A DNA stretch of 64,000 nucleotides from Sphingopyxis sp. H050 (lineage in GTDB: Bacteria; Pseudomonadota; Alphaproteobacteria; Sphingomonadales; Sphingomonadaceae): the NCBI RefSeq assembly GCF_001468265.1, contig NZ_LNRZ01000009.1:62001-126000 (forward strand), given 5' to 3'. How positions within the stretch are numbered: the first letter of the stretch is position 1; every line of letters begins with the position of its first letter. A program made the translations under genes and the position numbers. A model generated the notes under the pieces. It was not told where the DNA came from, ran no database searches, and saw nothing but the letters and a program-made list of their open reading frames with translations. Shown piece by piece: positions 8,486 through 17,345 of this stretch.

Positions 8486-9094
8486 TTAAGGACTGACACT
8501 GACGGTGATCGAGAGCGTATCGGTATAGCGGCCCGCGGCAAGCGTATCGGTTCCCGCATAAGCGGGCGCGCTGACGCGCAGATACGATCCGTTCGCCTTG
8601 GTCGACGCGCCGCCAAGGCGGAGCCCGGTCGCTGTCCCTGCCGTGCCGGCAAAGGTGCAGCTGCCCCCCGCGGCGAGCGTCGCAGCGGCGCAGGTGGCCG
8701 ATGCATTGGTGCCATTGTCGGCAGCGACATAAAGCGCCACATTGTAAGGCGCCTTGATCTGATACCCCGTGCCGCCTGTTGCCGCATTCATCATCCCGCC
8801 ATTCGCGGACGATACTGCGATCCGCGACGCACCAGTGCAATTGAGCTGGATCGCGAAATCCCTGGTAAAGCCGCTCTGGTCGAAATCGGGCTGGTCGATG
8901 GTGCCCGTGGGCGCGCCGCTGGTTGCAAAGCCACAGCGGCCGAGCACCGACGCGCGCACTTCGACCCCGACCTCGACGCTGTTCACGGCGCCCTGCCCAA
9001 CGGCATAGGCTGTGACCTGCGCGTGGGCATGCTGGCTGGCGATCACACTGATCACCGCCAAGGCCAGCAAGAAGAGACCGCGAAGAAAGCCCAT
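8486..9094 (-). CDS. Spore-coat-U (SCPU)-domain pilin, Csu-like
   Basis: A 202-residue secreted protein with signal MGFLRGLFLLALAVISVIAS and cleavage near HAHAQ. It carries the SCPU hallmarks: a GRCGF cysteine early, FAIQLNCTG mid-way, and the C-terminal GRYTDTLSITVSVSP strand, which matches the G-x-Y-x-D-T-L-x-V-T-V pattern of Csu pilins. This defines the operon as archaic (sigma-type) chaperone-usher. It is the first structural gene of the cluster, 139 bp downstream of the NarL-type regulator gene. It may be a minor or base subunit alongside the pilin at 6323-6883. Confidence 0.8.
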   Translation of the reverse strand: MGFLRGLFLLALAVISVIASQHAHAQVTAYAVGQGAVNSVEVGVEVRASVLGRCGFATSGAPTGTIDQPDFDQSGFTRDFAIQLNCTGASRIAVSSANGGMMNAATGGTGYQIKAPYNVALYVAADNGTNASATCAAATLAAGGSCTFAGTAGTATGLRLGGASTKANGSYLRVSAPAYAGTDTLAAGRYTDTLSITVSVSP

Positions 9095-9233
9095 GTATCG
9101 CCTGTCGTCGGTGACGGCCCGATGCCGCCAACTTGATCGACAGATGCGCTAACTCTCGCGCGTCCGATATTCACCGGGAGGCGACAAAGGCGCTCTCTAA
9201 CGGCGAAAAACCTCTATAACTTTCGGTATAAAT

Positions 9234-9860
9234 TCAAAGTCCGCGGTCTTGCGCGAGCAGGATCAATTCGGTCCGGCCGCGGATGCTAAGCTTATCAAAA
9301 ACCTTGTGAAGATGGACCTTTACGGTTCCCTCGGTCAGCCCCAGCTCGTCGGCGATTTCCTTGTTGCGCAGCCCGCGCTTCGCGAGCGAGGCGACCGCGC
9401 GCTCGCGCCCACTCAGCACCTCGAAAGGATCACGCGGCGCATCTGGCGACATCGCCTTTTCCATAACGCGCTGCATCACATCCTGGTCGAGCCAGCGCCG
9501 CCCCTGCACCACGCTTTCGAGGCAGGTGAGCAAATCGCGCGGCGCGGTCGCCTTGATGACGATGCCATTGACCGACAGCTGGATCGCCTCGCGCGCCAGT
9601 TCGTCGTTGAGGCCGCCGGTGAGCAGCACGACGGGCCGCGTATCGCCACGACTGCGCAGCGTGCGCAATACGTCGAGGCCGCTTCGTTCGGGCATGCCGT
9701 TGTCGAGGATCAAAAGGTCGGGGCGCGCGGTGGCGAGCGTATCGAGCACTGCCGCGCCCGTATTCACCGTCGCCACCACATTGAAATTCGACTTGTCGAG
9801 CAGCGCCGTGATTCCGGCCATGGTGAGCGGATCATCGTCCGCAACGAGCACTTTCGTCAT
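9234..9860 (-). CDS. NarL/FixJ-type response regulator
   Basis: A 208-residue two-domain regulator. The receiver has acidic pocket VADDDP, phospho-acceptor D53 (LLILDNGMP), T81 and K103. The LuxR-type helix-turn-helix covers about residues 145-205 (SGRERAVASLAKRGLRNKEI, then LTEGTVKVHLHKVFDKL). It presumably activates or represses the pilus operon, which begins 139 bp downstream on the same strand. The genes upstream encode an HPt, a receiver and a hybrid kinase remnant, suggesting a multistep phosphorelay. The upstream kinase is truncated, so how this regulator is now phosphorylated is unclear. Confidence 0.9.
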   Translation of the reverse strand: MTKVLVADDDPLTMAGITALLDKSNFNVVATVNTGAAVLDTLATARPDLLILDNGMPERSGLDVLRTLRSRGDTRPVVLLTGGLNDELAREAIQLSVNGIVIKATAPRDLLTCLESVVQGRRWLDQDVMQRVMEKAMSPDAPRDPFEVLSGRERAVASLAKRGLRNKEIADELGLTEGTVKVHLHKVFDKLSIRGRTELILLAQDRGL

Positions 9861-9887
9861 TCCAAATCCGCCAAGATGCTGTTGAAT

Positions 9888-10232
9888 TTATATATTATCA
9901 TCTGCAGCAGGCCCTGGTCCACCCGCGCCGTTAATCATAAGGACCGATCCGGTGCGATCTAGTGCCGCCATTTGACCAAGCAAGTCCTGTGTTAAACTAG
10001 CAATCAGGTCACTCGAAAGCCCAGCGTCGACTGCTTCCTCGACCCGCCGCGCGGCATCGCCGATCGCGCTGTAGCCGAACATCCCGGCGCGGCCGGCCAA
10101 ACTGTGACCCAGCCGCGCCAGTTCAGCCCAGTCGTCTCCGTCGAGCGCGGCCGCAATCTCCCCCGCTGTTTCACCCGCCTGCGCGGCAAAGCGTTCGGCG
10201 ATTGCGGCGAAGCGGGCGTCGATTTCAGCCAT
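9888..10232 (-). CDS. HPt phosphotransfer protein
   Basis: A 114-residue helical protein with the histidine-phosphotransfer motif HSLAGRAGMFG; the phosphorylatable histidine is H43. It would pass phosphate between the receiver of the hybrid kinase and a response regulator such as the one at 9234-9860. Its start overlaps the stop of the receiver gene by 8 nt, so the two are translationally coupled. It has no membrane or DNA-binding part. Confidence 0.82.
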   Translation of the reverse strand: MAEIDARFAAIAERFAAQAGETAGEIAAALDGDDWAELARLGHSLAGRAGMFGYSAIGDAARRVEEAVDAGLSSDLIASLTQDLLGQMAALDRTGSVLMINGAGGPGPAADDNI

Positions 10233-10596
10233 CGAGAAAGCCCCGAACCTGCTGGGCGAGCGTCATCGCATCGAAGGGCTTGGCGAGCACGCCGCGTGCG
10301 CCAAGCTCGTGCAGCCGCGCGACCTCGTGCGCCTGGGTCCGCGCGGTAATGAACACCACCGGGATCGCCGCGGTTGCAGCGTCCTGCCGGAGCAGTTCGA
10401 GCACGCCCGGCCCGTCGAGTTCGGGCATCATCACGTCGAGCATGATAAGGTCGGGTTGCCATTCGCGCGCCGCCATCAGCCCTTCGCGACCCGACCCGCA
10501 CGTCCGCACGACGAAGGACGGATCCAGTTCGAGCGCCATCTCGGCGACCTCGCGAATATCGTCCTCGTCGTCGATATAGAGGATCCTATTGCTCAT
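10225..10596 (-). CDS. Single-domain CheY-like response regulator
   Basis: A 123-residue receiver alone: acidic pair in YIDDEDDI, phospho-acceptor D54 (LIMLDVMMPELDG), threonine in VVFITARTQ and lysine in GVLAKPFDAM. It has no output domain, so it acts as a phosphate shuttle or a protein-binding switch. ATG 10596 overlaps the stop of the histidine-kinase gene (ATGA), giving translational coupling. The open frame extends upstream of this ATG but only as out-of-phase kinase DNA. Confidence 0.85.
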   Translation of the reverse strand: MSNRILYIDDEDDIREVAEMALELDPSFVVRTCGSGREGLMAAREWQPDLIMLDVMMPELDGPGVLELLRQDAATAAIPVVFITARTQAHEVARLHELGARGVLAKPFDAMTLAQQVRGFLDG

Positions 10597-11699
10597 TTGC
10601 CGCCTCCGCCATTCACCCGATCCGAGCCAATCCGGTCGGTCACTTCGCGCACCAGCGTGTCGAGGCTGGCGCGCGATTTGACGAGAACGAGGTCGATACC
10701 ATCTTTCGGCGCGCCATCGACCTCCTGCGCGGTGAACAGGACGACCGGCAAGCTCGGCGCGCGTTTGCGCAGCGGCGCGACAAGGTCGGTTCCGCATCCA
10801 TCGAGCATGCCCACGTCGAGGATCGCAGCATCATAACGCGTCCGCCGAATCGCCGCGCGCGCCTCGGCGACGCTGGGCGTGGAATGGATCGTCGCCTTGC
10901 CGTCGAATGCGCTCGAAACGACCGCGAGCATATCCGGATCATCATCGACATGGAGCACGATCGGCAACGTCGGATCCCGGGGCATTTGCGTCTCGACTTC
11001 GCTCGGCGTCGGACTAATGCCGGGCAATTCTGCGGCCGGCAAATCCACGTGAAAGATGCTGCCCGCGCCTTCGACGCTCTCGAAATCGACCGAGCCGCCC
11101 AGCCGGACGACGATTTCGCGAACGATGCTGAGCCCGAGCCCGGTGCCGCCCTTTTGCCGCGAATCCGATGCATCGGCCTGCGCGAATTTGCCGAAGATGC
11201 GGCTGCGGAACGCTTCGGGAATGCCCTCGCCGCGGTCGATGACGCTGATCCGGTAACGCCGATCGAGCGGCGTCACGCGGATAGTCACCACCTCTCCGCG
11301 TCGCGAAAATTTGATCGCGTTGGACAAGAGATTGGTGATGACCTGCATCAACCGATCCTCGTCGGCAAGCACGGCAAACCCCGCGCCAACCGGCTCGATA
11401 TCGACCTTCACGCCATATTCGCCAGCGAACCCCGCGGTCTGATGCTGGGCCGCTTCCAGTAGTGGCGCCAATGCCAGCGGGCGGAGATCGAACTGCATCC
11501 GCCCGGCTTCGATCTTCTCGATATCGAGAATGTCGTTGATCAGCCGCACGAGGCGTGCGGCGTTGCTGTGTGCAATTTCGACCAGCCGCGCGGCCTTCGG
11601 CGGGATTTCGCCCGCCGCGCCGCCGCTGATCAGCCCGAGCGAGCCCGCGATCGAGGTCAAAGGCGTGCGCAGTTCGTGGCTGGCCGCCTCGGACGCCTA
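10593..11699 (-). pseudogene. 5'-truncated hybrid histidine kinase
   Basis: The frame begins right at the dimerisation box, ASHELRTPLTSIAGSLGL, and runs through HATPase motifs: N-box (ITNLLSNAIKF), G1 (DRGEGIP) and G2 (GGTGLGLSIV). It ends in a receiver domain (VLHVDDDPDM, then AAILDVGMLDG). Everything N-terminal to the phospho-histidine, that is sensor, membrane segments and start codon, is missing. An in-frame TAG (complement of 11697-11699) sits two codons before the box. The sequence switches here to an unrelated plus-strand gene fragment, so a deletion or recombination cut the gene. A short kinase could only be made from an internal start such as TTG 11660, beyond the histidine. Confidence 0.85.
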
Positions 11700-12689
11700 C
11701 CGGTTCTGCTCGCTGCGACTGAACCCTTCGACCGGGACCGCTTTCGCGCCGCCTTGCGCGCCCTCGCCTGGGCCGGGCGAGAAATCCCAGCAAAGCCCCC
11801 GCAGCCCTATTTCGAACGGGCACTCGCGCTAGCACTGGAACGCTTCGAGGCATTCGACAATTATGAATTTCAGAGCGATTTGCTGACTTGGTCGGCGACC
11901 GTGCCCGAACTGCGGGACCAAGCATGGAAGCTGCTTGTGGCTCAGACCGAAAAAGGCGAAGCCGATAGTCACAATTTCCGGTATTTCCTACCATATAGAC
12001 CTGACGAGGTGGTCGCCCTCGTGGCGCGTTGCAAGGACAAGATCCACCCGCGGAAGGGCTCACCAATACTAGACCTTGCAGAAAGTCCTCTTCGTTCGCG
12101 GGAGCCGGCCAGTGACGATCTCGTCGCGCTTCGAGTCCGACTGATCCGCGAGGAGATCGCGGAGCGTGGTTTCGATGCAGACATCTGCGACGTTATTGAG
12201 GGGCTCTTCTACGAACTCGCACCGCGCCAACTAGTCGAGTTTGGTATCGAACGGCTCGCGGTTGAGGCGATTGCTTCAGGCCCAGACGCACGTGTTCTCA
12301 TCTATTTCGCCGGCGACCGAAACGCCCAGCATGAAGATGGTCTACTCGCCATCTCCGACAAACTTGCGGAGACTTTCGCCGCAAGGGGCCCCGTGCCTAA
12401 CCTCGTCGGTGAGATGCTGGGTTTGCGCTTCAGCCGCTGTCTGAATTCCAAGCGTTTTGAGCGCGACCTTTCGATATTGCGCGACCTGCGCGACCGCGCG
12501 AGGGAGCGCTTTGGTACGGATCTGGTCGCCAGAGCTTTCCGGATCGCGCCAACATTTGCGCTGTTGGGCAGGGACAGTGCACGTATCGAGGCGCTGGCGG
12601 CGCTCGCCGAAGGCGATCGCGACGATCCGCGCCTGGCCGAAATCGGAGATCAGATCCGCGCCGAGGCCGGACGCGATTCTTCAAAATAG
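11697..12689 (+). pseudogene. 5'-truncated gene of unknown function at a deletion junction
   Basis: About 330 codons of plausible coding sequence, from LPVLLAATEPFDRDRFRAAL to a TAA-free frame ending at TAG 12687-12689. It is strongly helical (ERALALALERFEAFDNYEF, ELRDQAWKLL, IREEIAERGF), like an alpha-solenoid or the C-terminal part of a large ATPase-type protein. I recognise no domain. The frame continues left to a GTG at 11568, but those 43 codons are antisense to the kinase H-box and are not real. Its own 5' part is therefore missing. Codon use (more A/T at third positions) differs from the pilus genes. Confidence 0.6.
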
Positions 12690-12725
12690 CGAGCGAGCGG
12701 CAACCTGTCGGCCTACTCGCCGATG

Positions 12726-12742
12726 CTGAGTCCCCCACTCAG
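12726..12742. terminator. Small hairpin after the truncated plus-strand gene
   Basis: CTGAGT (12726-12731) and ACTCAG (12737-12742) pair perfectly around CCCCC, 37 nt beyond the stop at 12689. There is no T-tract, so a termination role is uncertain. Confidence 0.3.
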
Positions 12743-12830
12743 GCGCGCCCAATCGATCAAGCGAATGACCGCTTTAGGGCGGCCTCAATCGCACCTTTAG
12801 CGGCCGACATCAGGCGCAAAGTAGCCAATT

Positions 12831-12863
12831 CTAGGTTCGAGCCCTAGTGCGTCCACCATTTTC
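12831..12863 (+). repeat. tRNA-Lys 3'-end fragment: att direct repeat, copy 2
   Basis: These 33 bases are identical to 2414-2446: T-arm, acceptor strand, CCA and the five following bases ATTTTC-like. Unlike copy 1 it holds no anticodon-loop sequence; identity starts at the T-stem. The pair brackets 10.4 kb carrying the pilus operon. Copy 2 is the likely right end of a second element inserted at the same tRNA. The integrase of that element is not seen between the copies. Confidence 0.8.
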
Positions 12864-13171
12864 ATTCCGACAATCCCAAATCCCGTTCCGGCAAATCAAC
12901 AGCGCATCGTCTGCGTCGATCGCTTCAAGGTCGGCCAAAAGGGCGATGCGACTTGGAAGCCCGTCGTCCCCATCCTTCGCGAGGTCGGAAGAAATGCGGT
13001 CGAACGCTCCTGGTCGACTCCAGCGGATGCACCGGTTGCAAATCGTCTGGTGCGGCCCATGGCCAGCGGGCCCATCTGCGCCCCGCTCAGCAACTACAAA
13101 TCACTAGGGCAGCGTCCTCCTGCCCCTTTGAATCAACCAATCACCGCTCGCACAAGCAATTTTATACCTGG
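12864..13171. other. Gene-free interval right of the att repeat
   Basis: I see no convincing gene. A hairpin (GGGCAG 13107-13112, loop 7, CTGCCC 13120-13125) lies 46 bp past the efflux operon stop and may be a weak leftward terminator. The interval probably marks the border between island DNA and older chromosome. Confidence 0.4.
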
Positions 13172-14530
13172 CTAGGTTGGCGCGCCGCCGCCTAGCGCCT
13201 GGTAAAGCGCGACATAGGCCGTGAGACGATCGGTGCGCAGCTGGATCAGCGCCAGATCGACCGCAAGCAGCGCGCGCTGCGCGTCGATCTGTTCGAGATA
13301 GGGCGAATAGCCGGCGCGGTAGCGGTTGGTCGCGTGGCGCAACGTCTCGGCAACCGCGGCGCGCTGGGCGAGTAGCGCGGCCTCCTGCACGCCGAGACGG
13401 TCGATCACCGCGAGTTGGTCCTCAACCTCGCGAAAGGCGGTGAGCACGGTGCGGCGGTAGGCGAAGGCAGCCTGGTCGCGCTGCGCGGTCGCGGCACCGA
13501 ACTGGCCCTGCAGCCGCCCGCCCGAAAAGATCGGGGCGAGGATGCTGCCGCCGACCGACCAGATGGCGATCGGATCGCCCAGCAGGGACGAGATCGCGGC
13601 ACCCGCCGACGCCGACAGCCGGACCTGCGGCAGAAATTGCGCGCGCGCACCGCGCAGGTTCGCGTCGGTCGCGGCGAGCGCATATTCGGCCTGCGCGATA
13701 TCGGGGCGGCGGCGGACGAGGTCGGAGGGCAGCACGCCGGGCACGGCCGGGGTGGCAAGCGCGTCGAAGCCGGCGCCCCGCGCGATCGCCTGCGGCGTGT
13801 CGCCGACGAGCAGCGACAGCGCATGTTCCTGCCGCGCGATCGCCGCCTCGATCGCGGGGATCTGTTGCTCGGTCGCGCGATATTCGGCCTCGGCCTGGCT
13901 GAGTTCGAGCCGCGAGGTGTAGCCCGCCTCGGCCCGGTCGCGCGCGATGCGTAGCGCCTCGCCGCGCGTCGCGAGCGTCTGGCGCAGCAATTCGCGCCGC
14001 TCGTCGAGCGCGAGGAGGACGACGTAGCTGCTTGCGGTCGCCGAACTGACCGACAGCGTCGCCGCCTCGCGCGCCGCCGCGACCGCCGCGGCATTGGCGC
14101 GCGCGGCATCGACCTGCGCGGCGTTGCGGCCGAAGAGGTCGATCTCATAGGCGGCCTGGAAGCTCGGCTGCGCCGCCGTGCTTTCGCTCGGCTGGCCGAA
14201 GGCGTTGACGCTGCGCGATTCGGACGCGGGGATGTTCGCCGATAGCGTCGGGAGCAGCAAAGAGCGCGCGACGCGCTCCTGCGCGCGCGCTTCGGCGACG
14301 CGCGCGGCGGCGATGGCGAGGTCGACATTATGCGCCCGCGCGCGCCCGACCAGTGCCGAGAGCTGCGCATCGCCAAAGCGGCCCCACCACGCCGCCTCGA
14401 TCGGACCACTCGCAGGCACCGCCGTGCGCCAGTCGGCGGGCGGCGTCACCAGGCTCGCCTCGGGGCGCGCGGTGATCGCCGGCGCGCAGCCCGCGAGCAG
14501 CAGCGGCAGCAGCAGGAGCGCGCGGCGCAT
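13172..14530 (-). CDS. RND/EmrAB-type efflux outer-membrane lipoprotein (NodT/TolC family)
   Basis: A 452-residue outer-membrane factor. ATG 14530 starts MRRALLLLPLLLAGCAPAIT with lipobox LLAGC, so the protein is acylated at the cysteine. Two long repeats of helical barrel follow, each with the family signature seen in AYEIDLFGRNAAQVDAARAN. It would form the trimeric exit duct for the pump encoded upstream. The start overlaps the stop of the adaptor gene (TGATG), so it is translated from the same message. The frame extends upstream of the ATG but over the adaptor gene in another phase. Confidence 0.92.
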   Translation of the reverse strand: MRRALLLLPLLLAGCAPAITARPEASLVTPPADWRTAVPASGPIEAAWWGRFGDAQLSALVGRARAHNVDLAIAAARVAEARAQERVARSLLLPTLSANIPASESRSVNAFGQPSESTAAQPSFQAAYEIDLFGRNAAQVDAARANAAAVAAAREAATLSVSSATASSYVVLLALDERRELLRQTLATRGEALRIARDRAEAGYTSRLELSQAEAEYRATEQQIPAIEAAIARQEHALSLLVGDTPQAIARGAGFDALATPAVPGVLPSDLVRRRPDIAQAEYALAATDANLRGARAQFLPQVRLSASAGAAISSLLGDPIAIWSVGGSILAPIFSGGRLQGQFGAATAQRDQAAFAYRRTVLTAFREVEDQLAVIDRLGVQEAALLAQRAAVAETLRHATNRYRAGYSPYLEQIDAQRALLAVDLALIQLRTDRLTAYVALYQALGGGAPT

Positions 14531-15678
14531 CAATCGTCCCCGGTGTGCACGGTGGCGACCACCGACATGCCGGGGCCAAGGCGCTTGGCGAGGTCCTGCC
14601 CCGGTTCGATACGGATGCGCACCGCAATGCGCTGCGGCACCTTCACGAAATTGCCCGATCCGGTGTCGGGCTTGATCACGCTGAACTCGCTGCCGGCGGC
14701 GGGGGCGATATTCTCGACCACGCCCTTGATCTTCGCGCCGCCGAGCGCGTCGATCTTCAGCGTCGCGCGCTGGCCGGTGCGGATGTCGGCGGTCTGCGCT
14801 TCCTTGAAATTGGCGACGACCCAATGCTTCTCGGGCACCAGATACATGAGCTGGGTGCCCGGATTGACGAGCTGGCCGACGCGCACCGTCACCTCGCTGA
14901 GCTTGCCCGGGCGCGGCGCGCGGATAATCGTGCGGTCGAGGTCGATGTCGGCGAGCCCGCGCGTCGCCTTGGCATTTTCGACCCCCGCCTGCAGCCCGCC
15001 GCGCCCGACGGTCACCGAGCGGATTTGTTCGAGCGCGATCTGGCGCTGCGCCTCGGCCTGCCGGACCCCCGCCTCGGCCTGCCGGAGCGCGGCGAGCGTC
15101 TGGTCGCGCTCGCGCAGCGACACCGACCCCGCATCGACGAGCTCGCTCACGCGCCGCATGTCGGCTTGCGCGCGCTGGAGCTGCGCCCGCGCATTGCCGA
15201 CCGCGGCGTCCTGCGCGCGCAATTGCGCCTCGGCCGAACGCTGGCTCTGCGCGCTGTTGTCGAGGCTGGCGGTCTGGGCGGCGATACTCGCTTCGCCCTG
15301 TGCGACGCGCTGGCGATAGACGCTGTCGTCGATCCGCACGAGCACTTGCCCGGCCTTCACCGTGTCGAAATCCTGCACCAGCACCTCGGTCACATAGCCG
15401 CCGACCTGCGGCGAGATGATCGTCGTCTGGCCGCGGACATAGGCATTTTCGGTGGTCTGGCTGCGCGGGCTGAACGGCGGCAGGCCCCAGGCATAGAGGA
15501 TCGCGAGCGCGCCGATCAGGATGATCGCGGCGAAGAAGGCGATCTGCCGCCGCGAGCGGTCGGGGCGCCAGCCGCTTTCGGCGGCGGGCGGCGCGGGCGG
15601 CTCCGCCGGCGGCGGCGCGGGCTGGGGCGACGCGGGTTTCTTCGCGGGAGGGGATTGTTCGTTTTCGCTGTCGGTCAT
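14530..15678 (-). CDS. HlyD/EmrA-type membrane-fusion protein
   Basis: A 382-residue periplasmic adaptor: a proline-rich cytoplasmic N-terminus (about 1-40), one membrane helix (IAFFAAIILIGALAILYAWG), a lipoyl half-motif (ISPQVGGYVTEVLVQDFDTV), a long coiled coil rich in Q/A/R (about 125-225), then the second lipoyl half and beta-barrel (IIRAPRPGKLSEVTVRVGQL). It links the inner-membrane MFS transporter to the NodT-type duct. Its ATG overlaps the transporter stop by 4 nt. The substrate cannot be told from sequence; hydrophobic drugs, uncouplers or fatty acids are usual for this family. Confidence 0.92.
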   Translation of the reverse strand: MTDSENEQSPPAKKPASPQPAPPPAEPPAPPAAESGWRPDRSRRQIAFFAAIILIGALAILYAWGLPPFSPRSQTTENAYVRGQTTIISPQVGGYVTEVLVQDFDTVKAGQVLVRIDDSVYRQRVAQGEASIAAQTASLDNSAQSQRSAEAQLRAQDAAVGNARAQLQRAQADMRRVSELVDAGSVSLRERDQTLAALRQAEAGVRQAEAQRQIALEQIRSVTVGRGGLQAGVENAKATRGLADIDLDRTIIRAPRPGKLSEVTVRVGQLVNPGTQLMYLVPEKHWVVANFKEAQTADIRTGQRATLKIDALGGAKIKGVVENIAPAAGSEFSVIKPDTGSGNFVKVPQRIAVRIRIEPGQDLAKRLGPGMSVVATVHTGDD

Positions 15679-17345
15679 TGTCGCTCCGCCAACATTTTCT
15701 GGAGATTGCCGAGGTCCGCCGCGAGCGGGCTGTAGCCGCGGCGGCGATCGTTGAGCCAGCGCGCGAGGATGATCAGCAAACCGATCGTCGACAAGACACC
15801 GAGCACGAAGAATACGTCGTTATAGGCGAGCACCGCCGCCTCCCGCGCGGCCTCGCGCACCACGTCGCTGCCCGCCAGCGCGCCGCGCAGCGCGGGGTCG
15901 GTGACCGTGCTCGCGCGTCCGGCCGCGAGGCTGGCGAGCAATTGTCCGAAGGCCGGATCGTCGGTCGGCAGGCTGAGCCCCAGCGTCATCAGATGATCCT
16001 TGGTGCGGATCGTGAAAAAGGCCGACAGCGCCGCGGTGCCGGCGAGCCCGCCGATGGTCTGCGAAAGGTTGAACAGCGCGAGAAAGCTGACGACATAGGA
16101 CGGGCCCCGGGTCAGCGCGCGCAGGAACCCCTCCATCAGCATCGGCCCGATGAAATAGACCGCAGCAAAGGCGATTGCCGCCTGACTGAGGTAAAGATTG
16201 GCCGGGCGCGTCATCAACCCGGAATGCGTGTCGGCAAAGGCCGCGACGGCGATGATGCCGAGCGCGATCATCGTCGGCATGCGCAGGTCCAGCGGGTTGA
16301 GCTTGACCAGCGGCAGCACGACGCCGAGGCACGCGGCGGCGGCGGTCACCGCGTAGAAAGTGACGAGCTGGTCGTTCACCAGCCCCAAGGTCGTCAGCAG
16401 CCCGGTCGCGCCGAAATTCTGTTCGGACAGCACGATGCGCACCAGCGCGCCGCTGAGCGCCAGCTTGAGGAGATCGCCGCTCGCCATCCATCGCGTCTCG
16501 AGCATCGGGTGCAGCCGGTTGTGCTCGATCAGGAAGGAGGCGCCGATCAGCACCACCGACAGCGCCAGCACACCGCCGAGCCACGGCGTCGGCCACCAGA
16601 CGATGCGCCCTTGCACCAGGAATATGCAGAGCAGCCCGGCGCCCGCCGCGAGCAGCGGGAAGCTGACGAGATCGAAGCGATTGAAGGCGCGGACCTTAAT
16701 CCCTTGCGGCAGCGGCAGCACATTGACCAGCCCGACCGCGACGAGCGACAGCCCGAACTGGAAGGCGAAGAGGCTTTCGATATTGCCGTCATAGACCAGT
16801 AAAGGCGAGATCGCGCGCGCCAGCGGCAGCCCGGTTTGCACCATGCCGATGCCGAGGAGCAGCGCGAGCATCCGCTTTGGGCCGGGCAGGCTCTGGAACA
16901 TATAGAAGATCGCGAGCGTCACGAGGCCGCTGGCGGCGATCCCCGAGAGGCCTCGCGACACCAGCTCGACGCGATAGCTGACGTCGAACAATTGCACGAA
17001 ATTGGCGAGCAGCAGCGCGATCATCGTCGCGCGCACGAAGCGCTGGATGCCGAAATGCTGGCGCGCCTTGAACAGCAAGATGCTCATGCAGACGTTGGTC
17101 ACGCTGTAGGCGGCGGTGATCCAGCCCGATTCGACTGGAGTCAGGCCCATATGCCCCTGCAGCACGGTGAGGTTCGCAAGCAGCAGCCCGTTCTGGAACC
17201 CGCTGACGAGCCCGAGGAAGACCCCGATCGCAAAATAGGCCTGGCGGCGGCGGAGCGGATGGTCAGGCGTCGCGGGCGAGCCCGGGATGAGCGGCTGCTC
17301 GTGCGGCTTCAGCACATAGGGGGCGGGTTCTGCCGCATCAGCCAT
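15675..17345 (-). CDS. DHA2-family (EmrB/QacA-like) MFS efflux transporter
   Basis: A 556-residue inner-membrane protein with about 14 hydrophobic segments, the DHA2 size and topology. The segment LTVLQGHMGLTPVESGWITA near the end of TM1 and start of TM2 matches the EmrB pattern L-x-x-I-...-S-x-x-x-x-x-W. It is the proton-driven pump of the three-gene EmrAB/NodT-type operon and the first gene transcribed. No regulator gene lies beside it; the 0.9-kb upstream region should hold the promoter. It is usual length with no visible defect. Confidence 0.92.
   Translation of the reverse strand: MADAAEPAPYVLKPHEQPLIPGSPATPDHPLRRRQAYFAIGVFLGLVSGFQNGLLLANLTVLQGHMGLTPVESGWITAAYSVTNVCMSILLFKARQHFGIQRFVRATMIALLLANFVQLFDVSYRVELVSRGLSGIAASGLVTLAIFYMFQSLPGPKRMLALLLGIGMVQTGLPLARAISPLLVYDGNIESLFAFQFGLSLVAVGLVNVLPLPQGIKVRAFNRFDLVSFPLLAAGAGLLCIFLVQGRIVWWPTPWLGGVLALSVVLIGASFLIEHNRLHPMLETRWMASGDLLKLALSGALVRIVLSEQNFGATGLLTTLGLVNDQLVTFYAVTAAAACLGVVLPLVKLNPLDLRMPTMIALGIIAVAAFADTHSGLMTRPANLYLSQAAIAFAAVYFIGPMLMEGFLRALTRGPSYVVSFLALFNLSQTIGGLAGTAALSAFFTIRTKDHLMTLGLSLPTDDPAFGQLLASLAAGRASTVTDPALRGALAGSDVVREAAREAAVLAYNDVFFVLGVLSTIGLLIILARWLNDRRRGYSPLAADLGNLQKMLAERQ

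Noticed and set aside
11568..12689. Full 373-codon gene starting at GTG 11568
   Set aside because: The first 43 codons are antisense to the kinase H-box and have no coding character of their own.
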